DNA of 64,000 nt from Acidobacteriota bacterium (GTDB taxonomy: Bacteria > Acidobacteriota > JAAYUB01): contig JAGNHB010000001.1 in the NCBI GenBank assembly GCA_018001935.1, forward strand, positions 186,001 through 250,000, written 5' to 3'. This document shows positions 52,234 through 59,799 of this stretch, one piece after another. Below the pieces are notes generated by a model. It was not told where the DNA came from, made no database searches, and was given only the letters and a program-made list of their open reading frames with translations. Position numbers and translations under genes: made by a program. How positions within the stretch are numbered: the stretch's first letter is position 1; every line of letters starts with the position of its first letter.

Positions 52234-52535
52234 CGCTCCTCCAGTCTCCGGGGCGAGGACGCATGACCCCCGACCCTGCAGCTTTCTCCTTCGTGATCCT
52301 GTTCTCCCGGCACGGTGTGCCCTGGCTCCCAGTCTATTGACGGGAATCCGCCTTGTCAAGGGCATGCATGCGCACGCGCGGGGTCACGCACCGGTGGGGG
52401 GGCGGCGCGCGCCCGTCCGGAACCACGGATGGAGACGGATAGAGAGAAATTTCGGAAGGTCACTCCCGGCGGCACGGCGTTCCGGTGGAGTCGATTTTTA
52501 ATACCCCATGGCTGCGTCCCGGGTTGACCGGATTT

Positions 52536-52645
52536 CTTTGCGGTCTTGGCGCCTTGGCGAGATCACGATCCGGATCGATTTGCGCCAGAGGACCGGCGTT
52601 CTCTACCTCACGCAAAGACGCCAGGACGCCAAGCCTCGCAGAGGG
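52536..52645. repeat. type-B palindromic element
   Basis: GGTCTTGGCGCCTTGGCGAG paired with CGCAAAGACGCCAGGACGCC around a GATCCGGATCGATT core; the core matches the one at 4108-4135. Confidence 0.6.
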
Positions 52646-52960
52646 GCAGGGCAGGGGTGCCGCGTCGTCCGGCGATCGTCGTCGGGTTTCGTGCGGAAGG
52701 CCTTCCGGCACCCCGCCGGTTGCGGGCCGTTAGAAGACCCTTGCGCCCCGGAGGCGGCGCCGGAGAAGCGCGGGCCGTATCCTGCATTTCCCCGATTAGC
52801 TGCGAAGCCGCGGGAGACAGCATAACCGACGGGCCCCGCAGAGTTTTGCCTTGGTTCCAGGTGAAACTTGATCCCGCCAGGGGAGCCTTACGCAGCATTT
52901 CCGGAACCTTCTGCTCGCGTGCTTCGCGTGGGCCGTGATCGACCTCGGGACCCGGAATCG

Positions 52961-53041
52961 ATGGCGGGGGCGATGGCGGGGGCGATGGCGGTGGCGATAG
53001 CGAAGCGATGCCGAAGCGATACCGATGCCGATGCCGATGCT
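52961..53041. repeat. degenerate hexamer tandem repeat (CGATNN), second copy
   Basis: GCGATGGCGGGGGCGATGGC, then GATACC, GATGCC and similar hexamers, followed by CGGACCTGCAACC. Same structure as at 24139-24228. Confidence 0.65.
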
Positions 53042-53077
53042 GAGGGGAATCCCTTCGGACCTGCAACCAAAGCGGGG

Positions 53078-53113
53078 AAAAAAAGGAGAGGGCCTGCTCG
53101 CGCAGGCCCTCTC
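53078..53113 (-). terminator. intrinsic terminator of tRNA-His
   Basis: Minus strand: 12-bp perfect stem GAGAGGGCCTGC/GCAGGCCCTCTC, 4-nt loop, then about seven T's. It begins directly after the tRNA 3' end. Confidence 0.9.
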
Positions 53114-53119
53114 GAATGT

Positions 53120-53197
53120 TGGGGTGAGTAATGGGATTCGAACCCACGACCACTGGAGCCACAATCCAGTGCTCTATCCAGCTGAGCTATACTCACC
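53120..53197 (-). tRNA. tRNA-His (GTG), CCA encoded
   Basis: Cloverleaf on the minus strand. Anticodon loop TTGTGGC gives the anticodon GTG, and the T-arm reads GGTTCGAATCC. The extra guanine at -1 (53197), needed for histidyl-tRNA synthetase, pairs with discriminator C73. The 3' CCA is encoded (53120-53122). A promoter (53211-53239) and a strong terminator flank it, so it is transcribed alone. Confidence 0.95.
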
Positions 53198-53594
53198 GCA
53201 CCGGCGGATCTTTTAACACGGGGCCGGGCGGAGATGCAAGCACTTTCTTCCGGAGCGTTCCTCTGATCCGAAGCCGCTGAGAACGCCCAGGGTCTGCCGG
53301 ATCCGGGGACCCCCGCGCCGTTTCCCGGCCGGTCACGGCCGGGATCGGCGCCGCTTCCGCCTCTCCCGGGTGGCCCCGGGCGAGACGCCGCGTTTCGGGG
53401 CTTCCTCCCGGGATCCGGCCTCGTAATGAAGGGGAAGCCCAACGGGGAGGAGCGATGACACTCTCTGAAACATAATCGACGCTTATAGGTTCAACCGGGT
53501 GGAACGCGGGCCGACGGACAGGGCGACACGGCAAGCGGGATCCCCCGTGGCCCACGGTTGACGCCGTTCCCAACACCCTCAAGGAGGAGCCATC
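53198..53594. other. intergenic region between tRNA-His and the Spy-like gene
   Basis: About 400 bp. Apart from the tRNA promoter at the left end I see no gene or strong repeat. The Spy-like gene promoter should lie at its right end (an AT-richer stretch at 53455-53500) but I cannot define it. Confidence 0.5.
53211..53239 (-). promoter_or_regulatory. promoter of tRNA-His
   Basis: Minus strand: TTGCAT (53234-53239), 17 bp, TTAAAA (53211-53216). Predicted start about 7 nt before the tRNA 5' end. Confidence 0.5.
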
Positions 53595-54431
53595 ATGAAA
53601 GCTCAACCCAACACCCTCAAGCGCATCGTCGTGATCCTCGGCGTGCTCCTGCTCGTCGGAGCGGCATTCCTGCCGGCTTTCGAGCGCCCCGCCCGCAAGC
53701 GGGACGACGCCCGACACCCCGGCCACCGGCGGGGCGACGTGATGCAGGCGATCCTCGCCCGTCTCGACCTCACGGAAGACCAGCGGGCCCGGGTCCGCGC
53801 CCTCGTCGAAGCCGACGCGGACCGCCGGGAGGACCTGGCCTTCGCCCGCATCGACGCCGCCCGCTCACTCCGGAAAGCCACCCACCAGCCCGTGACGGAC
53901 GTCGGGGCCGTCAAGGCGGCCGCAGCGGCCGTGGCGAAGGCGGAACTGGATATCCAGCTGCACCGGGCCCGAAACTGGGCCGAGATCCAGACCATCCTGA
54001 CCGACGCCCAGAAGCAGACCGTCGCGAAGTTCCTCGGTCGCATGGAAACCCGGCGGGAGGAGCGGATCGAGGACCTCGGCGCCGGTGACGCCCCGCGCCG
54101 GCGCGGCGGTCCCTTCCACCGGATGCTGGAACGGGCGCGGCTGACCGAGGCCCAGAAGGAACAGGTCAAGGCCGTCCTCGAGCAGAAGAAGGCCGACGCC
54201 CTGAACCTTCGCCAGGCGGACCTCGAGGCCCACGCCGCCATCCAGAAGGCGGTCCTGGCCCCCACCTTCGACGCGGCCGCCGTCACCGCGGCTTCTCGGC
54301 AGCACGCCCAGGCCCACGAAGGACTCGCCCTCCACGCCGCCGACACCTTCGCCGCCCTCTACGCCATCCTGGACCCCAACCAGCGGGAGCGCCTCGACCG
54401 CCGGTTGCGGTACCTGCCCGGCATGGAATAG
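53595..54431 (+). CDS. Spy/CpxP-like periplasmic protein, two LTxxQ repeats
   Basis: A 278-residue helical protein with an N-terminal membrane/signal segment (residues 8-28, KRIVVILGVLLLVGAAFLPA). It has a duplicated LTxxQ pattern: LTEDQRARVRAL and LTDAQKQTV in the first half, LTEAQKEQVKAV and LDPNQRERL in the second. Spy/CpxP-type proteins are periplasmic chaperones or metal sensors; usual length is 140-160 residues, so this is a tandem fusion. AAGGAGGAG precedes the ATG. It is followed by a strong terminator. Confidence 0.85.
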   Translation: MKAQPNTLKRIVVILGVLLLVGAAFLPAFERPARKRDDARHPGHRRGDVMQAILARLDLTEDQRARVRALVEADADRREDLAFARIDAARSLRKATHQPVTDVGAVKAAAAAVAKAELDIQLHRARNWAEIQTILTDAQKQTVAKFLGRMETRREERIEDLGAGDAPRRRGGPFHRMLERARLTEAQKEQVKAVLEQKKADALNLRQADLEAHAAIQKAVLAPTFDAAAVTAASRQHAQAHEGLALHAADTFAALYAILDPNQRERLDRRLRYLPGME

Positions 54432-54457
54432 CCCCGCAACGGTTCACCCGGAAAGAA

Positions 54458-54487
54458 GAGGCCGCCCCGTGGCGGCCTCTTTTTTTA
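54458..54487 (+). terminator. intrinsic terminator of the Spy-like gene
   Basis: GAGGCCGCC-CCGT-GGCGGCCTC followed by eight T's. Perfect 9-bp stem. Confidence 0.92.
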
Positions 54488-54577
54488 CGTGCGCCCGGCA
54501 TGGCGTGCCCACAAGGAGACGGCGTTTCGATGACGAGGAAGGACACGTTCCCCGCGCGGGTTGAGGCGAACGGGCGG

Positions 54578-55990
54578 TCAGGCCCGGACCGTGGCGATGG
54601 CGGCCCTCACCGGGATGTTGGACGCGTTGAGCCCGGGCTTCTGCCCGTGAAGGTCGAAGTCGAGTTTCACCCCGGGACGGAAAATCAGGCAGTGGGTCGA
54701 CCCGCCGAAGTGGAACATGCCGAGCTGATCGCCCTTGGCCACTTTCTGCCCCGGCCGGACGGTGATGTCGCAGGTCGACACCTCGGCCATCCCGACGGCC
54801 AGGAAGCCCACGAGGCCGATGGCGGGGTTGTCCGCCTCGATCAGGATCAGGCCCCGGGCGGCGACGCCCGTGATGAAGCCCTGCGACTCGTTGGGGCCCG
54901 CGGGGTCGAAGCCCTCGGACAGGGCCTCGGCGTAGTAGCTCCCGTCGATCAGCCGCGTCCGGAGGACGGTCCCGCCGACGGGGCTATGCCAGCGGTGGTA
55001 GCTCGTGGCGCTCAGGAAGGCCTGGTAGATCGTCCCGCCCACGAAACGTCCCACGCTGTCGTCGCCGGCCAGCATGTGGGCCAGGGAGTAGGGCTGGCTC
55101 TTGATCCAGAAGCGGTCCCGCTCCCGGACCCCGTGAGCCACCCGGTACGGGGCGGACTCGCAGGCGTTGACGAGGACGGCGTCGTCGCCCGGCGAGGCCA
55201 CCGGGCGCCGGCCCTCCCGGAATTCCCGGGTGAAGAAGTCGTCCCAGGAGCGGAAGCCGTGGTGAGGCCGGGCGGGGTCGCACCGGAAATCCTGCTCGAA
55301 GCCCGGCATGGCTTCCCGGGCATCCGGGCCGAACCATCCGTTCTTCGAGCTGTTCAGGACATAAAGGGAGCGCTCGGACCCCAGGAAACGGGCCCACTCG
55401 TCGAGGATTCGCTTCAGGATGCCGTTGACGCGCGGGTTCAGGAAGGCCGCGAACCCTCCGGGGGTCCCCATGGGCCAGTCCAGGATGGCGTTGATGGGGA
55501 AGCCCACGAGGCCGGTCCGGTTGTATTCCGGGGCAGTCTTCAGGACGGCGTTGATCAGCCGGAGCATGTGGAGGTAGTCCCTCACCTGGGGCTTGCCGGT
55601 GGGGTCGCGGTCGTAGGGCGACTTCCTCGGGACCTGGGTGAACATCTGGTTGAAGTACATGAACAGCGCGGGGTCGCCCTCGATGAGGCCCTTGAATTCC
55701 TCCAGGAGGGGGTGCAGGGGGGTGTCGTCGGCGTCGGCCTTCCGGATGTGCTCCGTCAGCCACTGCTGCAGGGCCCGGTGGTCCGACGGGAGCCACTGGC
55801 CGACGCGAAAGGGCGCCGCCCCGGCCGCCGGGGCGTCCGCCGTGTCGGGGAGGCCTCCGGTCACCCCCTTCGCCAGGGACGGGGCCATCAGGGCTGCCCC
55901 GGCGCCCATCCCGGCCAACTTCAGCAGGTTCCGCCGGGAAGTCTTTCCCCGGGAAGGGACGGTCGGAGGACGAGGGGTGGGTTCGGTCAT
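54578..55990 (-). CDS. Tat-exported phosphatidylserine decarboxylase-family enzyme (PsiD-like)
   Basis: A 470-residue protein. The twin-arginine signal TSRRNLLKLAGMGAGAA (residues 17-33) is followed by an N-terminal region of the kind found in the PSDC group (LRLINAVLKTAPEYNRTGLVG, GFAAFLNPRVNGILKRIL). The decarboxylase core follows (SWDDFFTREFREGRRPV, QAFLSATSYHRWHSPVGG). The self-cleavage motif GST lies in MFHFGGSTHCLIF, where S becomes the pyruvoyl group. PSDC-type relatives include tryptophan and other amino-acid decarboxylases such as fungal PsiD, so the substrate may be a free amino acid. A Tat signal on such a protein is unusual. GGAGAGAG precedes the ATG. Confidence 0.88.
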   Translation of the reverse strand: MTEPTPRPPTVPSRGKTSRRNLLKLAGMGAGAALMAPSLAKGVTGGLPDTADAPAAGAAPFRVGQWLPSDHRALQQWLTEHIRKADADDTPLHPLLEEFKGLIEGDPALFMYFNQMFTQVPRKSPYDRDPTGKPQVRDYLHMLRLINAVLKTAPEYNRTGLVGFPINAILDWPMGTPGGFAAFLNPRVNGILKRILDEWARFLGSERSLYVLNSSKNGWFGPDAREAMPGFEQDFRCDPARPHHGFRSWDDFFTREFREGRRPVASPGDDAVLVNACESAPYRVAHGVRERDRFWIKSQPYSLAHMLAGDDSVGRFVGGTIYQAFLSATSYHRWHSPVGGTVLRTRLIDGSYYAEALSEGFDPAGPNESQGFITGVAARGLILIEADNPAIGLVGFLAVGMAEVSTCDITVRPGQKVAKGDQLGMFHFGGSTHCLIFRPGVKLDFDLHGQKPGLNASNIPVRAAIATVRA

Positions 55991-56410
55991 GGCTCTCTCC
56001 TTTCGTTGGGATGGCGACCGGTGGCCGGGCCAGGCCGACGGCCCCGAAAAAAGGTCCATCGCTCTCCGGGCAATGGCTCAACCCCTTGCTTCGCAAACAC
56101 GTTTCCATTCGTTTCCCGGGGCTTCGGGCGCTCGTCGGATTTCACCCGCTGACGATAGCCTCCCGAGGCGGGGAAGTCAACGGAAATTGCCGTCCCGGGA
56201 AGGCCGGGCCGTCACGACGAACCCCGAGAAAATTCGGGCACGGGGAAGCGGGTTTCCCGGGCGTCCGCCGCAAGTTCCCCTTGACCTTGAGCGTCTTCGC
56301 GCTTATGCTCAGCTCCCTTTCACGGACAAGACGTTACGGATGGTCGACTCCGGTTTCGAAAGGTCGGCGGCCCGCGGCAACGGGCGCCATTCTCCCCGGC
56401 AGGACCGACG
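55991..56410. other. intergenic region between divergent genes
   Basis: About 420 bp separating the decarboxylase (minus) from the spermidine-synthase-like gene (plus). No RNA, repeat or convincing promoter was recognised; open frames on both strands are GC-driven. Confidence 0.5.
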
Positions 56411-59044
56411 ATGGGAAAAGCACCAAAGAAATCGCGAAAGGCGCCGGCTCCGGTCGACGACGCGCCCCGGCCCGCCGCCATCGACGTCCCGGCGGGGATG
56501 CCCTCCCCGCTCTCCGCGGGGGGGCGGGTGACGGTTACGGCGGCGTTCCTTCTCACCGGGGCCTGCGGCCTCGTTTACGAGAACGTCTGGATCCACGGCT
56601 TCAACCGCATCTTCGGCTCGACCCTCCTGGCCGTCAGCACCGTGGTGGCGGTGTTCTTCGCCGGGCTGGCCCTGGGGGGCCGCCTCTTCGGCCGGTGGTC
56701 CGTGGCGTCACGGCGGCCCGCCCTGGTCTACGGGCTGATCGAACTGGGCGTGGGTGCTTTCGCCCTGGTCTTCCCGCTCCTGCTGGGCCTGGTGGACACC
56801 CTTTACGGCGCCCTGCACCCCGCCCTTGGCGTTTCATTCGCCGCCCTGACCGCCGCCCGGGTCCTCCTCGCCTGCCTGGTGCTGATCGTGCCGTCCGTCC
56901 TGATGGGCGGGACGCTGCCGCTCCTCACGCGCCTCTTCACCCGGGACCTCGCGTCGCTGGGGAAGCGGTCGGGGTTCCTCTACGGGGTGAACGCCGTCGG
57001 CGCCGCCCTGGGTTGCCTGCTCTTCTCCGGGTGGCTCCTGCGCGCCTTCGGGATGGGCGCCGCCGGTTTCGGGACGGGGATCGCCAACATCCTCCTGGCC
57101 GGCGTCGTCGTGTGGGTGGCATGCCGGGACTCCGATTCACCGGGCACCCCGGTGGAACCGCCCGCCCGGCCGCTCCTTCCGCCCCTCTCCCGGACGGCCC
57201 GGACGACGGTCGCCGCCTTCGCCGTGTCCGGGTTCGTCTCGATGTCGTTCGAGATCCTGTGGCTGCGGCACCTGAGCATCCTGATGGGGGACACCCTCCA
57301 CCTCTACGCGGGGACCCTCGCCGTCTTCGTCCTGGGGATCGGCCTGGGCAGCCTGGCCATGGGCGCCGTCGGGGACCGGGTCCGGCTGCCCCTCCGGGCC
57401 CTGGGGATCCTTCAGAGCGCCATGGCGGCCCTCACGGCGGGGGGCGTCGCGCTGTCCCTGTCCTTGTCCGCGACGTTCACCGAGCCCTCCGTCGGGGCCC
57501 CGGGGGTCCTGTCCTGGGCCCTGCCCCTGCTGGTGCTGCCGTCCACCCTGACCATGGGGGCGGCTTTCCCTTTGGTTGCCCGCGTCATCACCGAGCACGC
57601 TGCCCTGGCCGGCGAACGCGTCGGGCGGGCCTACGCCCTCAACACCCTCGGCTGCATCCTGGGGACCCTCCTGACGGGCTTCGTCTCCCTGCCGCTCCTC
57701 GGGTTCCAGGCCACGCTCGTGCTGCTGGTGTTCGGCAACGCCGCGCTGACGCTGGTCTACCTTTGCGCCGAGCCGGGCCGGGTCCGGCGGCTCTTCGTCC
57801 CCGCCGCCGCCGTGGCGGTGGTCTTCGGCACCTTCCTCTGGACGGCCTTCACGGAGCAGACCCTCCCCCGGGCCCTGGTCCTGCGCCTCCTGGACCCGGG
57901 CCAGGAACTGATCGAGATCCGGGAGGGGTTGACCGGCGTCACCTGGGCCTCCCAATCCCCGGACCGGGAGGTGAGCCTCGGCGAGGGCCGGGTCCTGATC
58001 GGCCGGAACCGGCGGGGTAATTTCGTGGGAGAGGGGTTCTTCTCGACCCTCCTTTCCCCCGGCGCCCCGCGACGGGTCCTTTCGCTGGCTTTCGGGGCCG
58101 GGCTCTCGAGCTTCGCGGTCCGCCTTCTTCCGGAACTGGAGCGCCTGGACGCCGTGGACATCTCCGCGGACAACATGGCGGTGGCCCGGTCGGTCTTCCC
58201 CGAAAACGAGGGGATCGAATCGGACCCGCGGGTGCGGTTTTACGTGGACGACGCGTGCAGTTTCGTCCGCTACGCGAAGGGGCGATACGACCTCATCCTG
58301 ACCGAGGCTACGCCGCCCATGTTCGCCTACCGGGCGTCGAGCCTGTACACGCTGGAGTACTACCGTCACGCGCGTGCTTGCCTGGCCCCCGGCGGCGTTT
58401 TCTCCCAGGTGCTCCCGCTGACGAACCTGAACGCGGCGGAGGTGCGCTCCGTCGTCCGGACCTTCGCCGAGGTCTTCCCGCACCGGATGCTGGCCTACAA
58501 CGGCGCGGACTGCCTGATGCTGGGCCGGGGCGAACCCTTCCGCTTCGACGGCGCCGCCCTCCTCGCGCGCCTGGGCCAGCCGGCGTTCGCCGGGGCCCTC
58601 GAGCGCTACGCCCTGGGCCGCCTGCGGTCCCTCCCGAACCTCCTGGCCTCGATCCTGCTGGTGGACGGGGACTTCGCCGCCGTGGGGAACGGCGGCGCCC
58701 TCCTGACCGAGGACTTCAACCCCCTGGTCTACTCTTCGGAGAGCGCGGGAAAGGGGGGCGCCGCGGTGCTGCTGCACGAGCGGCTCACCCCGTGGTCCCG
58801 CCTCGGGGCGTGTTTCCGCGGCCTTCCCCCCGACGCGTCGAACCCGCGGCGGATCGAAGCCGTGCGGGAGGGGTACATGACCCTGCTCTACCCCCCCGAG
58901 GAATTCCGGCAACGGTACCTGGACTACCTGCGCCGTCACGCCCTCGACCCCGCCGGTGAGGCGAAGCCCCTGATCCGCCACCTCGAGAAGCGGGGCGATC
59001 CCGCGGGGGCCGAGGCGGTGCGCCGGGAGTTCGGGGCCCGCTAA
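56411..59044 (+). CDS. membrane-anchored spermidine synthase-like fusion protein
   Basis: An 877-residue fusion. The N-terminal half (about residues 40-470) has 11-13 helices of the spermidine-synthase-associated membrane module (LTGACGLVYENVW, FFAGLALGGRLFGRW, IVPSVLMGGTLPLLTR, LYGVNAVGAALGC, SFEILWLRHLSIL). The C-terminal half (about 490-760) is a Rossmann-fold methyltransferase-like spermidine synthase domain (VLSLAFGAGLSSFAVRLL, VDISADNMAVARSVFPENEG, DLILTEATPPM, YYRHARACLAPGGVFSQVLPL). The typical polyamine-binding YHE motif is not evident, so activity is unclear. The ribosome site is weak. The stop overlaps that of the convergent flavodoxin gene by 4 bp. Confidence 0.85.
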   Translation: MGKAPKKSRKAPAPVDDAPRPAAIDVPAGMPSPLSAGGRVTVTAAFLLTGACGLVYENVWIHGFNRIFGSTLLAVSTVVAVFFAGLALGGRLFGRWSVASRRPALVYGLIELGVGAFALVFPLLLGLVDTLYGALHPALGVSFAALTAARVLLACLVLIVPSVLMGGTLPLLTRLFTRDLASLGKRSGFLYGVNAVGAALGCLLFSGWLLRAFGMGAAGFGTGIANILLAGVVVWVACRDSDSPGTPVEPPARPLLPPLSRTARTTVAAFAVSGFVSMSFEILWLRHLSILMGDTLHLYAGTLAVFVLGIGLGSLAMGAVGDRVRLPLRALGILQSAMAALTAGGVALSLSLSATFTEPSVGAPGVLSWALPLLVLPSTLTMGAAFPLVARVITEHAALAGERVGRAYALNTLGCILGTLLTGFVSLPLLGFQATLVLLVFGNAALTLVYLCAEPGRVRRLFVPAAAVAVVFGTFLWTAFTEQTLPRALVLRLLDPGQELIEIREGLTGVTWASQSPDREVSLGEGRVLIGRNRRGNFVGEGFFSTLLSPGAPRRVLSLAFGAGLSSFAVRLLPELERLDAVDISADNMAVARSVFPENEGIESDPRVRFYVDDACSFVRYAKGRYDLILTEATPPMFAYRASSLYTLEYYRHARACLAPGGVFSQVLPLTNLNAAEVRSVVRTFAEVFPHRMLAYNGADCLMLGRGEPFRFDGAALLARLGQPAFAGALERYALGRLRSLPNLLASILLVDGDFAAVGNGGALLTEDFNPLVYSSESAGKGGAAVLLHERLTPWSRLGACFRGLPPDASNPRRIEAVREGYMTLLYPPEEFRQRYLDYLRRHALDPAGEAKPLIRHLEKRGDPAGAEAVRREFGAR

Positions 59045-59745
59045 AGCGCCTGGAGCGCCTGTTTCCCGTTCCCGCGGGGCCGGCCCAGGCTTCGCCCCAG
59101 TTCCCGGACCTCGTCCAGCAGGTTTCGGTTGTCCCGGAGATCGGCCTCGACCCAGGCATCGGGGAAGCCCAGGCGGGTGTAGAGGCGGCGGAGCTGCTCC
59201 CCTTCCATGACGACCTGGCCTTCGGCAACCAGCCGGGTCCCAAGCCGAACGTGCGTCCGGTTCCCGGGGCCCAGGCAGTGTGCCAGGAAGTCGGCCTGCT
59301 CCCGCAGCGGCCTGGCTTCCTCCGGGTCCGGTGAGCCCTGGGAGAGGAGAAGGACGATGTCCTTCGACCAGGGGTGATGGGGCTGGTGGACCAGGCCGCT
59401 TCCCGTGACGTCCACGTGCAGGAAGCAGCGGAACCGGTCGAGGATGAGCTTCAGAGGGGCGGGGAACTGCCGGAAGTAGATCGGGGAGGCGAAGACCAGC
59501 ACGTCCGCGGCGAGGATGTCCGCCGCGAGCTTTCGCCAGTCGTCGTCGGGGGCCTGGCACCTCCCCGCCGCGTTGCACTGCAGGCAGCCGCGGCAGGGCG
59601 TTATAAAGAGGTCGGCCGCGCGGGTTTTCCGCACCGCGGCGCCCGCTTCCGACGCCGCGTCCAGGAAGGCCCCCAGGAGGAGCTTGCTGTTGCCCCGGGG
59701 CCGGGGGCTGCCTTCCAGGCCGACCACCTTCGTTGTATTGTTCAT
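59041..59745 (-). CDS. flavodoxin-type NADPH-dependent FMN reductase
   Basis: A 234-residue flavodoxin-like protein: GLEGSPRPRGNSKLL phosphate loop (residues 8-22), CRGCLQCNAAGRCQ with three cysteines, VFASPIYFRQFPAPLKLILDR. Cys-containing members of this family are often iron-sulphur flavoproteins or multimeric flavodoxin WrbA-like proteins. The unusual C-terminal 60 residues are helical and have no match I recognise. AAGGAGAAC precedes the ATG. Convergent with and overlapping the spermidine-synthase-like gene by 4 bp. Confidence 0.85.
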   Translation of the reverse strand: MNNTTKVVGLEGSPRPRGNSKLLLGAFLDAASEAGAAVRKTRAADLFITPCRGCLQCNAAGRCQAPDDDWRKLAADILAADVLVFASPIYFRQFPAPLKLILDRFRCFLHVDVTGSGLVHQPHHPWSKDIVLLLSQGSPDPEEARPLREQADFLAHCLGPGNRTHVRLGTRLVAEGQVVMEGEQLRRLYTRLGFPDAWVEADLRDNRNLLDEVRELGRSLGRPRGNGKQALQAL

Positions 59746-59799
59746 GTCGTCGTTCTCCTTGAAAAAAACCTCGATCAATCTGGATGCAGGGAAAGGCTC

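Larger units (their letters stand above)
52234..53119. other. non-coding region rich in repeats before tRNA-His
   Basis: No gene. Contents: inverted ATCCGTG repeat (52419-52445), type-B palindrome (52536-52645), CGATNN hexamer array (52961-53041), and the tRNA terminator. Confidence 0.7.
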
